Of a stretch of 64,000 nucleotides of DNA, positions 10,581 to 22,330 are shown one piece after another. Both the position numbers and the translations under genes were made by a program. Each line of letters starts with the position of its first letter. Position 1 is the stretch's first letter. The notes beneath the pieces were generated by a model. That model made no database searches and was not told the origin of the DNA. It saw only the letters and a list, made by a program, of their open reading frames with translations. This DNA comes from Gnetum montanum (lineage: Eukaryota > Streptophyta > Gnetopsida > Gnetales > Gnetaceae): positions 1,090,112-1,154,111 of the forward strand of contig MNCI01014694.1 of assembly GCA_015680685.1 (NCBI GenBank). The letters run 5' to 3'.

Positions 10581-11467
10581 TGATGAGTGGCGAGGTACCC
10601 CTACACTCAACCATACGAAACAAGCGTAGCACGTGCGATCTGGTCGAACTCCACAGACTAAATTCCTAAACGCCCCATGGAATACTTGGGGTTAATCATT
10701 CGTTGTCTTCCTAGACTTACTTATTATTGTCATGGTGTATGGTTAAGTAAGTCCGAGGTATATGATTTTTTTGATCGTTTATGGTTTTTCTTCTATGCTA
10801 TGAGGTGAAGAGTTGAGAAAGCTAACTAACTCTAACTAATGTCCTAAGTCTAAGTTAACTAGCGTCAGCATCCATTCCCACTTACCGTACACACCCTAAA
10901 CTATGCAACTGTGGCTACCAAACGCTAATCGTTACTGGGATCACCACACGTAACGCACATGCTCGAAGTGGTCGTACTGAGGCACCTAACTAGCCTAAGT
11001 GTGACGAGCAGCCGATTCCTTGACTAGTCGTACAGATTCGTAGATGCTTGTAATCAAGTCGTACTCATCCCACGTTCTAGGAGATAAGGGGGAGAGAATC
11101 TAATCGTGATGAGTAGTCGATTCCTTGGTTAGCCATACACATTCGTCAATGCTCGTAACCAAGTCGTACTCATGCTGTGCTAACAACAGGTAAGAAATAA
11201 CATGTAATAAAACCTATCCATGTACTACAAGGTTTATCCACAAAGCTCATCTTTATTGTTGTACACAACTTGCATTCAGGTACAAAGCTGCTCGAATAAA
11301 GAACCGTTCACTTGGGGGACTCCTACTGTGGGCACATGGAAAATATTCTATCTCTGGGGTGATCAATCCGCCAGAGCTTCGCTACTTCTAGCCTAGGATG
11401 GGAAATGAAGGGAGTGCCGCCTCTTATTTATAGATTTGGCGGCGGACCGTAATATCGTGTCTCATCA
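10581..11467 (-). repeat. 5' LTR of I-minus (887 bp)
   Basis: Pairs with 4206-5160. It is 68 bases shorter, and the missing bases fall mainly in the U3 GATATC cluster: only about 20 bases (11447-11467) separate the TATA region (complement of 11425-11432) from the terminus. Flanked on the right by atagt, the second copy of the target duplication. Confidence 0.9.
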
Positions 11468-12940
11468 ATAGTGGTGATGCAACATCAAGATGTAGTAGGA
11501 GCAACAAAAGCAATAACTAACCACATAAGGGAGTCATTCAATGTTTCTATTATGTCATTGGTAGATATTTTTGGAGCTAAAGATGTAGAAACATTAGTCA
11601 AAACATTAGGAAAAGAAATAAGATCCCCTACTAAACATGGGGACCTCTTTGAAATACTACTATAGATGGGATATGTCATGTAAAATTTTTTTGATATCCC
11701 TAGTGATATCACTATAGTATAGTTAGAGTTAATATCTACCAAAGGTAACTTGGTCATTATAGAAACATGAAAAAAACATGCAGAGAGTGAAGTGTAGAGG
11801 TTACAAGAAGAACTAGCTACATTGAGAACTAAAAGATAAGATCTTGCATGGTACATTGTACTAGAACAACTAGTGTAATATAAAAATGAACAAATGAATT
11901 AATTAATGGCCAAGAAAAAATAGATGAAGATGGAAAAATAAAAGGTAATGTAGAATGCCTCAATAAAAAATGCTTAGATGTATGTCCATGCTAAGGCTAT
12001 TGTTGCATTGGAGGAGGAAAATAAAAGAATTATTGTATAGAATTTGAGGTTGATAGACATTGAAAAGAAAAAGAACATACTTGAAGAATGCATCCATTAG
12101 CTTAGAGAGCAATTTTCCAAAGTCAACCTCAACATAAGACAACTAGCTTGGGAGAACAAAACCCTGTCAATGAAAGAAGTACATACAGTAAGACATAAGT
12201 CATCCATTGAAATTAGAGTATAGTAAAATAAGGCCAAGAAACATAAGAGGCTTAAAGAACATTTTAGAGATGAAGTGAGCATGTACAAGTAAATCAATAA
12301 GAAAGAGATCCAAATGGCCAAGGCCAAAATCAATTTCATCATGTAACAAATACCTAATTAGCAATTCATCCTAGATAGTCTTGTCCTTGTTCATCAAGCT
12401 GAGTTGAAGAACAAAGACCTAAAAATAAAAGACTTGATAGAATACATGGGGTTATCAAATCTACACTATGCTAACTTAACCATGTTGATAGTAGGCAAGC
12501 CAAAGACAGAATTAGAGCAGCAAGTGACTACAATAGATTCTATGTATAAAAAAGAGTTTGTAAATAAAAAGATGCATAGTAGAAGCTTCACATCACAAAC
12601 TCTAAGCTCCAGGTAATCAAATCCACCTACTAAGACCAAAAACATGTTGTAGCAAATCTTCTTAGAAGAATGACTTACCATCAAGAATTGCAAAAGATGG
12701 ACAAAGCCTTTGAAGTAGAAAGAACATAATTCATAGCATGATACATCAAGGCCAACAAAATATTCTCATAACTGCCATGTTCCTACAAACATCGATAAAT
12801 TAATATGGATAGTGCATGATCCCAAAACTAAAGAAGAAAAGCTACAAGCAATGTTGAATAAGTACCAATTCCAAAACCTAGCTAATAAGGAAAAAGGCTA
12901 ATGGAGAAGCCACTGCCACTAGGAATGTAAAGAAGCTATA
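11468..12940 (+). pseudogene. Family II ORF2, C-terminal coiled-coil part (II-A, continued)
   Basis: Resumes where 4205 stopped. The best open stretches are 11471-11665 and 12404-12616. Across the region the conceptual product is rich in Lys, Glu, Asn and Leu with heptad-like spacing, suggesting a long coiled coil, but it is broken by many stops. No protease, RT, RNase H or integrase motif is seen, and no signal peptide or membrane segment that would support an envelope role. Confidence 0.5.
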
Positions 12941-13152
12941 TCAAATTTTGTCTTGTTTTATTTTTATCATGCGTTGATCATGTATTGCATTATATTTTAT
13001 ATCACCACTCAAACAAAGACGCAACATTCATGGTAGAGTTAGTCATGTATATATGTCATGATGTTGATTCCATGTAATCCATAAGTTTGTAATGAGTTCT
13101 ATCCTTCTTTTGTTTGAACTTAAGGATACATTTTTAGTTAGTCATGTTGGTA
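12941..13152 (+). other. 3' internal end of II-A with degraded polypurine tract
   Basis: Non-coding, homologous to 540-683 (shared 'gtaa.gagtt.t.tcct.cttttg' pattern). It ends in agtcatgttggta (13140-13152), a mutated form of agtcatgggggta. Confidence 0.6.
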
Positions 13153-14016
13153 CAATGAAACATCTTTAAGTCAAGGACTATGATATCATAGATATGATAT
13201 CATAGCTTAACATACATGTTGTAGATACGATGTAGTGGGTTATAGTCATGGCTATAAATACAAGCTCATCGTCACATTAAAAACAAGTTTTTGCTTAACA
13301 CTTAGCAAAATTCTTGCAGTTTGTTTTCATAAAGTTAGAGTTAGTTGTAAATGCCTACAATGTGGTGAATTACTATTGCATAACATCTTCATTTGAGTGG
13401 ATTATTCATAGACATAATTCATGAATGACAATAAAGATTGAGATTGTTCTTCATCATTGTAGGATCTCATATATAATAGATTTACTTTTCCATGTTGTTT
13501 ACTTTTACTATGTTATTTATTTTTACTAAGTCATTTACTATTCCAATGTTCATTAGTAAGATAGAATGAGTACGACTTGTTTTGATCATAAAGTATAATT
13601 TTTTGGTAACCCAATCGTTACTTTACTTGATTCGCTAAATAGTAAAGTTACTTGATAATCCCAATAATAATTATAGTATCCCAGGACATATACAAAAACC
13701 TAGGAATGGATAGTTATTACTATAGGCTAGAATAGTTTTACATTTTCATTGTACTTAGAGATAGAATTTATCTTCATTTTTGCTATGTTCACCCTTACCA
13801 TATTTAAGAGCCAACAACATCATTTTATCATATACACCACTAAGAATTAAACCATATGTTTTGCACCTTGCTAACTCTAAGTGTAAAGATAATGATTAGA
13901 AACTTACTATCAACTCACTATTATACTTACATTGTCCATCCATGGATTACAATCTAGTCACATGTGAATACTTGTGACTTGTGTGGCTAAGTGTTAGAAT
14001 CCTCTACCATTCACCA
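13153..14016 (+). repeat. Family II LTR (3' LTR of II-A)
   Basis: The first two bases are mutated (caatga in place of tgatga). U3 holds GATATC repeats (13170-13200). The TATA box is tataaata at 13253-13260 and aataaag lies near 13430. The end is ...ttcacca. Clearly diverged from 684-1524, which indicates age. Confidence 0.75.
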
Positions 14017-14059
14017 TCTTAGAAAATCTTGAAAAAAAAATATTTTGTTTTCAAAATTT

Positions 14060-15420
14060 TAGGAATACCCTTTCTTTTCAATCTACTCTTACTATTTTGT
14101 GGAATTCTGTGGTTGATAAAATAAAAAAGAAGCTTGATAAATAGAAAGAATAAAAGCTCACCCTTGTTAGCAAAGTTTTAGTTATTAAGTAAATGCTTTA
14201 GTTAACTCATGTTTATTACTTTAGTTTTTGGACTCCTCCTAAAACTTCTTATGATAGAATTGTTCATATTATCCATTAGTTTCTTTGGTCTACTAAGCAA
14301 AATAGAAAATGATTTTTCTACAGTTGCTTGGGGTATTTGCACTAGTAGCAAGAAAGATGGAGAACATGGCCTCATTAATTGTTATAACCCGGGTATTTCT
14401 CTTATTGCAAAATGGATTGCAAAGTCCATTAATGAAGATGATGTTTGAATGATCCTTTTAAGAAACAAACTTATGTAGGAAAACCTAAGAATGAAAATAG
14501 TTGGTCTTCTAATAACTTTGTTCACTATCTTCTTTTTGCCTTAGCCATTTCTATTTTTGTTTTTTCAATTCTTAAACAAATTTAAAAGACACAATGCAAA
14601 CTTAGTAAATATTGGAATTATAATTATATTATAATGTTCAAAAGATATGATTGATAAAATTAGCCCATGTTGGAAAATGAAGGAGCTTGGGCTACTAATG
14701 CATCTAGATTATGTATCACTTGGAGCACATTTGGTATCATGGAAGTTTCTTTTCTACATATGCATGATATATGGATTACTTAGAACGAAGCCTCTAGCCT
14801 CTATGGTTTGAATAGAAAGAGGAAAAAGAAATTTGAAAAATTAATTTATAATCTTAAGAATTTATTTAAAGTTGACAACAATTTGTATCAAGTTTTTTTA
14901 TATATTTTATAGGAAAGATAGCAAATCTATTTTTCCTTTTAATTTGAAATTTTCTTACGAAATTATTACAAAGAATGATTTTATTTATAACAAATTTAAT
15001 AAGACCTAGAAAATATAATTATCATTATACTTTTGGATGAGAAAAATAAAAGATATTTAAGAAAATATATCTTTTTCCTTAAATTTGTCTTTTTTTTATG
15101 GTGTCTTATTCATCAAGGTCTTCCTCTCAATACTCATCTTAAATATATGAGAAATATTTCTCCTCAATGTCCTCTTTGTAAAAGTGAAGATTCATTTTCT
15201 AATGCTTTTTTAAGTGTTCTATTACTTAACATACTTGGAAATGGACATCTAGAATTTGTAACAACTTTCAACCAAGCATCAATGAATTCATTCTTGGTGA
15301 TTAGGTTGATTTGTCTACTTTCTTTCTTTGCATTTGAAATTACCTTCAACTACTTGTTCTCTACTTTATTAAAAGCTTTGGTGTTTAATTATTTTCTAGT
15401 AGTAAGAGCATAACTGTGAT
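14060..15420 (+). pseudogene. LINE (L1-like) fragment: RT C-terminus and zf-RVT
   Basis: Plus strand. 14075-14300 encodes, with stops, the post-catalytic RT region ('VVDKIKKKLDK', 'LTLVSKVLVIK', then a 'W.PPK...DRI' helix). 14330-14450 gives 'AWGICTSSKKDGEHGLINC' and 'SLIAKWIAKS'. 15090-15210 encodes the reverse-transcriptase zinc-binding region, 'FVFFLWCLIHQGLPLNTHL' then CPLCKSED. These are the usual order and motifs of plant L1-like ORF2. No endonuclease or RT catalytic core is present. 15421-15900 is AT-rich with nothing recognisable. Confidence 0.75.
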
Positions 15421-15904
15421 ATTTCTTCAAGTGTCAAATACCAAATTCTTAAATATGTTGCTTTTCAACTACAACTTCAAGCAAAAAACTTTCAATAAAA
15501 GTTGAACAATTAATTTTTTTTCTACATTATTAATTTCTTTTTATTTTGAAGGTTCTAGGATGGAAAAATTTAAGCTTTTGTTGTTATTTGTTCTTTATTT
15601 TTTATTGATGTATTCTTTTATCTTTAAAAAGAGTTTTCTCCTTCTCTTTAAAAGAAACCCTTTAGTAAGAAATGAAAGCCTATGAAGATGCTTCTGAATA
15701 AGGATAAAATTTGATAATTTTCCTATCCTAGATGGGAGGTTTCTTAGAATTGGGTATAAGTATGAAAACCTAAAAAGGCATTCTCAAAATCATTGGGCTT
15801 TTTATTTAGACTTTTTCTTTGATAATCTAATGTACTTTTAATTTTTTAAATATTATTATTCATTTTCTATTGGAGGAATCACAAGTAAAATCTAAAACAC
15901 CATA

Positions 15905-16440
15905 TTCCATGTTGCTTTTGAAATACGAGTGGCTTCCTCTAGAAGCCAAAGCTCTTTGTCAATTTATTGGTTATACCCAAACTCTCTTAGACTCAAAGTA
16001 ATCCAATTTCTCTAAAGCAGTTCTTGAAAGTACAAGAGAATAAGGCTAGTACTTCAAGGTACACATTGGCTTAGGACTTGGAATATCTCAATGGATGAGA
16101 TGCATAGAAATCCGAAGCACATTCGTAAGTTGGTTAAACAATAGGTATTGGCAAAATCTAGAGGAAAAGAAAAAATTCTACTTGGAGTACATTAAATGTA
16201 ATTTTTTAGATTCTTCAATCCATTATCTTGCAGCTAATATCCCAATTAGAGCTCACAATTTTATTAGCAAACTTCATTTGAGTTTGCATAATCTAAGGAT
16301 GGAAAAAAGATGGAGTTGCCTATCTAGGGAGGATCACACTTGTAGGTTATGTTGATTTGGAGCACTTTAGAATGAATAACATGTTTTTTTTAGTTGCCAT
16401 ATGACTGAACATTTGAGGCAAAAACACAATATTATTGCCA
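15905..16440 (+). pseudogene. C-terminal tail of a second, different non-LTR retroelement
   Basis: Begins 'MLLLKYEWLPLEAKALCQF', continues with 'WLNNRYW', 'ANIPIRAHNFISKLHLS' and 'HNLRMEKRWSCL', and ends in a CRLC...E..HVFFSC zinc-knuckle-like pattern. This combination (basic 'HNL.IE..RW' followed by C-x2-C...H-x4-C) is familiar from the tails of jockey-like non-LTR polymerases, from memory. It is distinct from the L1-like zf-RVT just upstream. Stops interrupt it. 16441-16558 shows nothing else. Confidence 0.4.
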
Positions 16441-16558
16441 ACAATATGTATGATTTTGGTAGAGTTTGCTCAAATAATTAGCACAACAATGGTTAAGACT
16501 TAGATCATTAACTTAGAGGTCATAATTTCAACAATTTGTATGATTTATTTTTGGGGGT

Positions 16559-17376
16559 TGATGAGTCCCAATATCGAATACATGATATCAAGATCAACCA
16601 AGCAACATCGAATACACAATGTTGGAGCTTGTCTCGTTGGCTATAAATAAGAGATAGGGGTGCTTGTTTTAGTAGTTTTTTCTTTTAGTCCTTAGTCGAA
16701 CTCTTGCAGTTTTTCCTTTCCAGAGTTAGAATTATTTCTGAGTGCCTATAGTAGGAGTCATAAAGTGAATGGATCTTTATTTAAGCATTGTGTACCTAAG
16801 CACACCTTGTGTCCAGAAATAAAGATGAACTTTGTGATAAAACTTGCAACATTCAAAATAGCTTACTTATTGCATTTAATGTTATTTGCAGTTATTTGAT
16901 ACTTTCATTAGTTAATCAATGTTGTTTTTATAGAATTATTAATTCTTAATGAATTATCACACTCAGCACAACCACTTTGAGCATACGTAGAACACTTGAT
17001 AACCCAGTAACGACTAGTGTTTGGTAATCTCAATAGTGTTACACTCGTTTAGGATGTGTCCAGAGAGTGGGAACGAATGCTAGTGTTAGGACTAGTTAGA
17101 GAATAGTTAATTAGTTAAATCAAATTAGTTATTAAATTACTTCATTTCTCTATTTAAGTATCAACAACATAAAACATAAAATAATAAAAATCACATACCT
17201 CAAGTTTACTTAACCATACAATTATGTCTTACAAGTAAGCTTTGGAAGACAATGATTGCATAACTCATCCTTGTTCTGTGTAGGTGCATAAGCACTTAAT
17301 CCTTGAAGTTCAACTAAATCATGTGTGAACACTTGTATTCATATGGTTGGGCATAGGGGTACCTCGCCGCTCATCA
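16559..17376 (+). repeat. 5' LTR of B (818 bp)
   Basis: Starts TGATGAGTCCC and ends ...gccgctcatca. U3 carries degraded GATATC/CATCGAATAC motifs (16570-16620). TATA box tataaata is at 16642-16649 and aataaag near 16820. Family I/II shared blocks such as 'gtgtcc.g..agtgggaacg.atgct' are near 17055-17080. Preceded by gggggt, which resembles a polypurine tract, but no homologous 3' internal end is seen upstream. Confidence 0.8.
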
Positions 17377-17377
17377 T

Positions 17378-17395
17378 TGGTACCATTTCTAGGGA
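17378..17395 (+). promoter_or_regulatory. Primer-binding site of B, degenerate
   Basis: TGGTACCATTTCTAGGGA, one base after the LTR. Five positions differ from the perfect tRNA-Asp complement. Confidence 0.7.
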
Positions 17396-17513
17396 CTTTG
17401 TTGTTTGTGCACTGATTAGAACTTAGGAAATCCTTCCATCATTGGAACGAACCCTAAAAGTTAGCTATCCTTCAATCACCAAAAAAGAGTATCACACACT
17501 GAGTAATCAATCA

Positions 17514-19495
17514 TGTCTCCTTCTTCTTATGAGAGTGCTTCACCAACTAAGTCCAACACCATGAACAACCGAAGGTAGGATGCACATGATGATCTGCCAG
17601 TGCCCCAACAGTTTCGCTTGGTATATGCTCATCCTGATGAGCATACACCAGACTTTACCTTTATCCTCCACCAAGATGAACAACTACAATGGTGTGATTT
17701 AGAAGGTTACATAGTGCTACCTCCCAATTGCTTGATCCCAAGTGTGCTTCTTCGTGCTCTCACACAAATTGGTATGTAGCACTTACAATCAAAGTACATT
17801 GTGCACGAACAAGATTTGAGAGATTATCGACCCATGAAGGCACAATGCCAGAGGGATCTACAACAAGAGAGACATTATGAATTCATGAAGGGGAAGCTAT
17901 CTCAAGATATCTCATATGTCCTAAGTGAAAACGATGGTGGTGAACCTGTCTCAGGAAGTTTTCCACAAAATGATGTTCCTCTCATTGACTTCAGTCAAGG
18001 AGTTGTGTACCAGAATCTTCACTCAACTATTCACAATCCAGGTTCTAGTACCAACAGACACAAAGGGTTTAAAAAAGAAACACGAGCGCATGAAAATGAT
18101 GGACATTTCGACCATAACCATGACTGAGCCCATGACCACAGAAGAGAAGGTGATAGGCACCGTCATGGTGCCAGTCCTCCTTCTTCTTCACCTTCATCAT
18201 CTTCTTCCCCCTCTTCTTCAAGATCTGAACGTAGTCGCAAGGGGAAAGACCATGAGAACAAGGGTAGGCAAACTAGAAATCACCAACAAAATAGTAGATA
18301 AAGGGGGTGAGGGCATTCCAAAGAGACAAATCACGAAAGAAGGGAGAGTAGGGAATAGCATAGGAATCATAGACACCATAGACAACATGATCATGATGAA
18401 CCCCTACTCGCCACCCAAAGTATGTTGGATATAATAGAGGCCGTTAAGATCCCAACAAGGCACCAAAAAGACAATAAGATCAAAAGACTAGACATGAATA
18501 ACATCCCACGATTTGAAGGGGGATACAATGCTAATCCTAAAAACCATTTGCAAGCATTCCATGATGCATGTGCCTTGCAAAACATAAAAAATGAGTGGCA
18601 AAAGCTAAAGTTGTTTCCATGGACACTGATCAAGGAAGTAGAAAGTTGGTATCGGTCCTTAGAACTGGAATCCATTCATCGATGGAGTACCATGTTGAAG
18701 TTATTCAATGATAAGTATCAAACGTACTCCCATGTATCCAACCTAGGTAAGCAAATCCAAAGATGAAAACAAGGAGGACACGAATCCTTGGATGCTGCCA
18801 TGGGCCAATATTATTCATTATTACATTGTTGCCTTGGCCATGGTTACTCGTAAAAGGAACAACTATGCCATCTCATAGATGGGCTTAGGTATGAAATGTA
18901 AAGAACCCTTGGGACTTATGTCCAAGGAAGGCTATCCGAGCTCAGAGCCCATCAAATACAATGATTGTTGGAGCAAGTTTCCAAGGAGGAAGGTGAGTTG
19001 AGGAAAAGAGAAAGTGTGGAGGGGTATAACAGAGATCCTTCCCTCCAAAAGAAGGAAATTATATTTTGCAAAGATGAAGAAGAGTCACCACTTGAGGAGA
19101 TGGTGAATAGAAAGACTTTGTCCATTCAAAAATTTGCATCAGAAATATCGGCAAAAGTGGATCAAATGTGAAACTCTCTAGACAAAAGATTTCAAAATTT
19201 CCTAAAAATAGCAGAGGAATCTAGAGAACAAAGTAGTGATCAAGAGAGAAGGAAAAAGAAAGAAGCTAAGTATGCACATAACATGGGGTAAGGGCAAGAT
19301 TGCTATTGCTGAAGAGGTTGTGGACTTGGACACAGGTAGTGATGACGAATGTGAGATTTTCCAATATAACCATCCTAAAGGATGTTGCCCTGTAGTGTCA
19401 CATCTGCAAGAGTCTAGGGTGTATGCACTAAACCCACAATTAAATAGACGACAAACACCTAGAAGATTATCTTATTCTCAAGGTAATCTAAGGTA
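17514..19495 (+). pseudogene. gag of B
   Basis: Begins MSPSSYESASPTK at 17514. The N-terminal segment with 'VYAHPDEHTPDFTFILHQD' is followed by 'LRDYRP' and a Ser-rich/basic linker (18170-18350). The core lies at 18422-18766 ('IPRFEGGYNANPKNHLQAF', 'WQKLKLFPWTLIKEVESWY', 'STMLKLFNDKYQTYS'), then a Glu/Lys-rich stretch at 18965-19171. The knuckle region ends 'YNHPKGCCPVVSHLQES' near 19365. The first knuckle cysteines are altered (CEIF in place of CxxC). Several stops and frameshifts. Confidence 0.8.
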
Positions 19496-20039
19496 GTTCC
19501 ACCAATCCTTGACATATTATTCGAGTGAAGCTCCACCACAACCAAATGAATAGTATCAATAGTGGCAACACCCACAATCATGAGGAATGCCACCATCACA
19601 TTGATAGTACCCTTATCATCAACCTGACCCAGATGGGTATTATGTTCAGCAACCAATCTCTCCATGTGACCCTACTAGTCACATTGCTTTTTAACCTCAC
19701 TACCAAACCCCTGAGTATTATAAAACTTCTCCTTCTTCTAGGGGTGATGCTCCACACATGTACTATCCTTCTTATCCATCTGCATATCTTCCACCCTTAG
19801 CTCCACTACCATCTACTCCAACTATGCAAGGCGAGCTTCTTGCCTAGCCGCAGCAATGTAACACCACCAAGGATGTCAATCTTCAACCTACTATTGGTTC
19901 AAACAATTGATCAAGGAAGAGATATTTCTTTATAACCAACAATCCAACCAAGTCCTTACAACCACAAGCAGCTAATGATCTAAATGTCTCATCATCACTT
20001 GAATCTTTGGAGCTTCCTTTGAACCAAAAACCACACCCA
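19496..20039 (+). pseudogene. Pro/Gln-rich linker between gag and protease (B)
   Basis: Encodes, with stops, a Pro/Tyr/Gln-rich low-complexity chain that aligns with 27480-27980 of C and the complement of 7960-8500 in I-minus. No domain is recognised. Conservation among three copies shows it is part of the polyprotein. Confidence 0.55.
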
Positions 20040-20560
20040 ACGCACATGGTCATGTTAACTCATGCCATCACTTATTGGATTAAAGCTAGTCATCTTCCAA
20101 GGAAATTCTCTGATCTTGGAAGTCCTCTTATTTATTTATAGATCACTAGAAATGAGCCTTGTAAAGCTCTTTTGGATTCAAGTTCTAGTGTTAATTTGAT
20201 CTCCCAAGAAATGTCTAAAGCTTGGAACCTGCCTTCGCTAAAGAAGAGTAACATTCGTTTAGAGTTGGCTAACTAGTCCATCACCATTCCATTAGGACTA
20301 ATGGAGGACACTATTCGCAGTATTTGTGGGTGGTTGTATCTAGCTAATTTCTTAGTGATCCATGTCAACAACTGTAAGGGGGACTTCCCAATCATAATGG
20401 GAAGAGCATGGCTAAGTATGATTGATGTGTGCCTAGGAATACATGATCTTTTCCTAGAGATATCAAAATAAAATGCATTTGAGAGGATCGAGAAGAAGAA
20501 AGTTCCATGCATTGAATATAGTGACATAGGGTGCAACTGCATGTAGAAGTCCTAGTTTTT
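20040..20560 (+). pseudogene. Retropepsin domain of B
   Basis: 'ALLDSSSSVNLISQEM' near 20165-20215 places Ser where the catalytic D-S/T-G has Gly. Downstream come 'SITIPLGLMEDTI' and 'GDFPIIMGRAWLSMIDV'. Homologous to the protease of C and I-minus, which keep D-S-G. Stops at several positions. Confidence 0.7.
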
Positions 20561-20929
20561 ACAATGCTTAACATTGCCTGCATGCAACCAGTATGCACAA
20601 GTAACTGACATACAAAGATGCCTGTATGCAGCAGCCACAAGACAGGAAGGCACCTAGTGGCTGACAGCTAACCTAAAGAGCGATTCAACTTTATGCATGG
20701 AACCAACTGAGAGCTTGACTTGTGCCTATATTGATAACATAGATACATTAGAGCAAGCCCATCGCCAACTTCTGGTTACTGACACTGAAAATATCAATTG
20801 GGGGAAGTTAGAAATCCCTAACAAGTTTAAGTAATAGCTCCTAGAATTAAAATTGTTGCCCACCGGTATGGAGTATGAATTTCTCAAGAATGGAAAATCA
20901 GTAATCATTAATGCTAAGCTTGCTCCTCA
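20561..20929 (+). pseudogene. Protease-RT connector (B)
   Basis: Conceptual product includes 'CMEPTESLTCAYIDNIDTL' and 'KLLPTGMEYEFLKNGKSVI', a linker typical between protease and RT in Athila-like pol. I-minus keeps sequence up to about 'IDTLE' and then jumps to the end of pol. Confidence 0.5.
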
Positions 20930-22330
20930 ACAAAAAGAAAGACTACTGAAGATGGTAAAAAAATGGTCAAAAGCCTTTTCTTGGTTATACCCTGAATTAA
21001 CTAGAATAGATCCTAGGATATGCTAGCATAGAATTTACACTGATCCCTCGATGAAGCCTTGACAACAAGCACAAAGACGATTGAACCCAAAGCTTAAGCA
21101 AGTAGTTAAAGAAGAAATTGAACAACTTTTGAAGGCCAGGTTCATCTACCCCATTGCTGATAGTGAATGGGTTAGTCCATTAGTCATTGTGCCTAAAAAG
21201 GTGGTAAATAGAGGATGTGTATAGACTTCAGGCTATTAAACATGGCAACATTTAAAGGCCATTTCCCATTACCATTCGTTGACTAAGTCTTAGATACCAT
21301 TGCAAGGCATTGTTACTATAGTTTTCTGGATGGTTACAGTGGGTAAAATCAAATCCAAATAGCTCTAGAAGACCAAGACAAAACCACATTCACAAGTCCT
21401 TGGGGGACATTTGCATATAGACAAATGTTCTTTGGCTTATGCAATGCTCCAGCAACATTTCAATGTTTGGTTCTTAGTATATTTCAGCAACAAATAGGGA
21501 ATGCTGTGGAGGTTTTTATGAACGATTTCTCCACCTATGGAGTGAACTTTGAACAAGCATTGGACCAATTAGAGCAAGTACTGAAATGATGTGTTGAAAC
21601 CAACCTAAGGCTCAATTGGCAAAAAAGCCACTTAATGGTCCAAGAGGGCATTTTATTAGGGCATAAAATTTCACAAACAGGGATGGAGGTAGATCCTAAA
21701 AAAATAAAAGTCATCCAAGGAATCACTTGTCAACCTAAAACTGTAAAAGATGTTCAATCATTCTTTGGACATACAGGCTATTATAGATGCTTCATCGAGA
21801 ACTTTTTGAAGATTGCAAAATCGTTGGTAGAATTAACGAAAAAGGATGTATCCTTTGAATGGACTAAGGAATGTGAGCTAGCTTTCCAAACCTTGAAGTA
21901 GAAGCTCATAGAAACACCCATTCTACAAGCTCTTGATTGGTCCAGACCCTTCCATATAATGATTGACGCATCCAATTTTTCTTTAGGAGTCGTACTTACA
22001 CAGTTAGATGACCAAAAATGTCCCTATTACATTCAATGTGCAAGTCAAAATATTGCTAGTGCACAACTCAACTATACCACAATAGAAAAAGAATTAATGG
22101 CTGTGGTGTTTGCACTAGAAAACTTTAGGCACCATGTATTAGGCTATAAAGTATTTTTACACATGGATTATAGTGCGATTCAGTTCCTTATGAATAAACC
22201 AACGGTGAGCCCCCGCATCATATGATGGCTTGTGATCTTGCAAGAGTTTGATCTTATGATGGTCCATCGTAAAGGCATCGAGAATGTTTTTGGTTATCAT
22301 TTATCTTAGCTATGATAGGAAAACAAAAAG
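20930..22330 (+). pseudogene. Reverse transcriptase and RNase H of B
   Basis: RT begins near 'QKERLLKMVKKWSKAFSW'. Motifs seen are 'EEIEQLLKARFIYPI', 'WVSPLVIVPKK', 'FGLCNAPATFQ' (21430-21460) and the catalytic box as VFMNDFSTYG near 21515-21540, where the family has two adjacent Asp; the first reads Asn. 21635-21901 is open (thumb and connection: 'GHKISQTGMEVDPKKIKVI', 'TGYYRCFIENF'). RNase H at 21959-22225 has IDASNFSLGVVL, the EKELMAVVFA glutamate and the MDYSA aspartate. Frameshifts near 21200-21330 and 22225 disable it. Confidence 0.85.

Larger units (their letters stand above)
4206..11467 (-). mobile_element. Element I-minus: nested family I LTR retrotransposon lacking RT and integrase
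   Basis: Complete insertion with two LTRs (3' LTR 4206-5160, 5' LTR 10581-11467), a tRNA-Asp-type PBS and a polypurine tract. It is flanked by gtagt on the left and atagt on the right, a 5-bp target duplication with one change. Coding content is gag and a retropepsin. Sequence then jumps to the extreme end of pol, so RT, RNase H and integrase present in B (20930-23699) are missing. It would be non-autonomous. The LTRs are roughly nine-tenths identical by eye, with differences mostly transitions. Confidence 0.9.
684..14016 (+). mobile_element. Element II-A: decayed family II LTR retrotransposon, split by a nested element
   Basis: Two diverged family II LTRs (684-1524 and 13153-14016) bracket an internal region of about 4.4 kb once the nested element at 4206-11467 is removed. 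The internal region has no recognisable gag or pol. It begins in sequence homologous to the post-gag spacer of G (62480-62840), then a promoter-like module, then the second ORF typical of family II, ending in a long coiled-coil-rich stretch. Loss of the PBS and gag means this copy is a deletion derivative. Many stops show it is old. Confidence 0.75.

Noticed and set aside
16541-16558. tttatttttgggggt as the polypurine tract of an element upstream of B
   Set aside because: The sequence before it is LINE remnant and shows no similarity to the family 3' internal end, so I leave it as a chance purine run.
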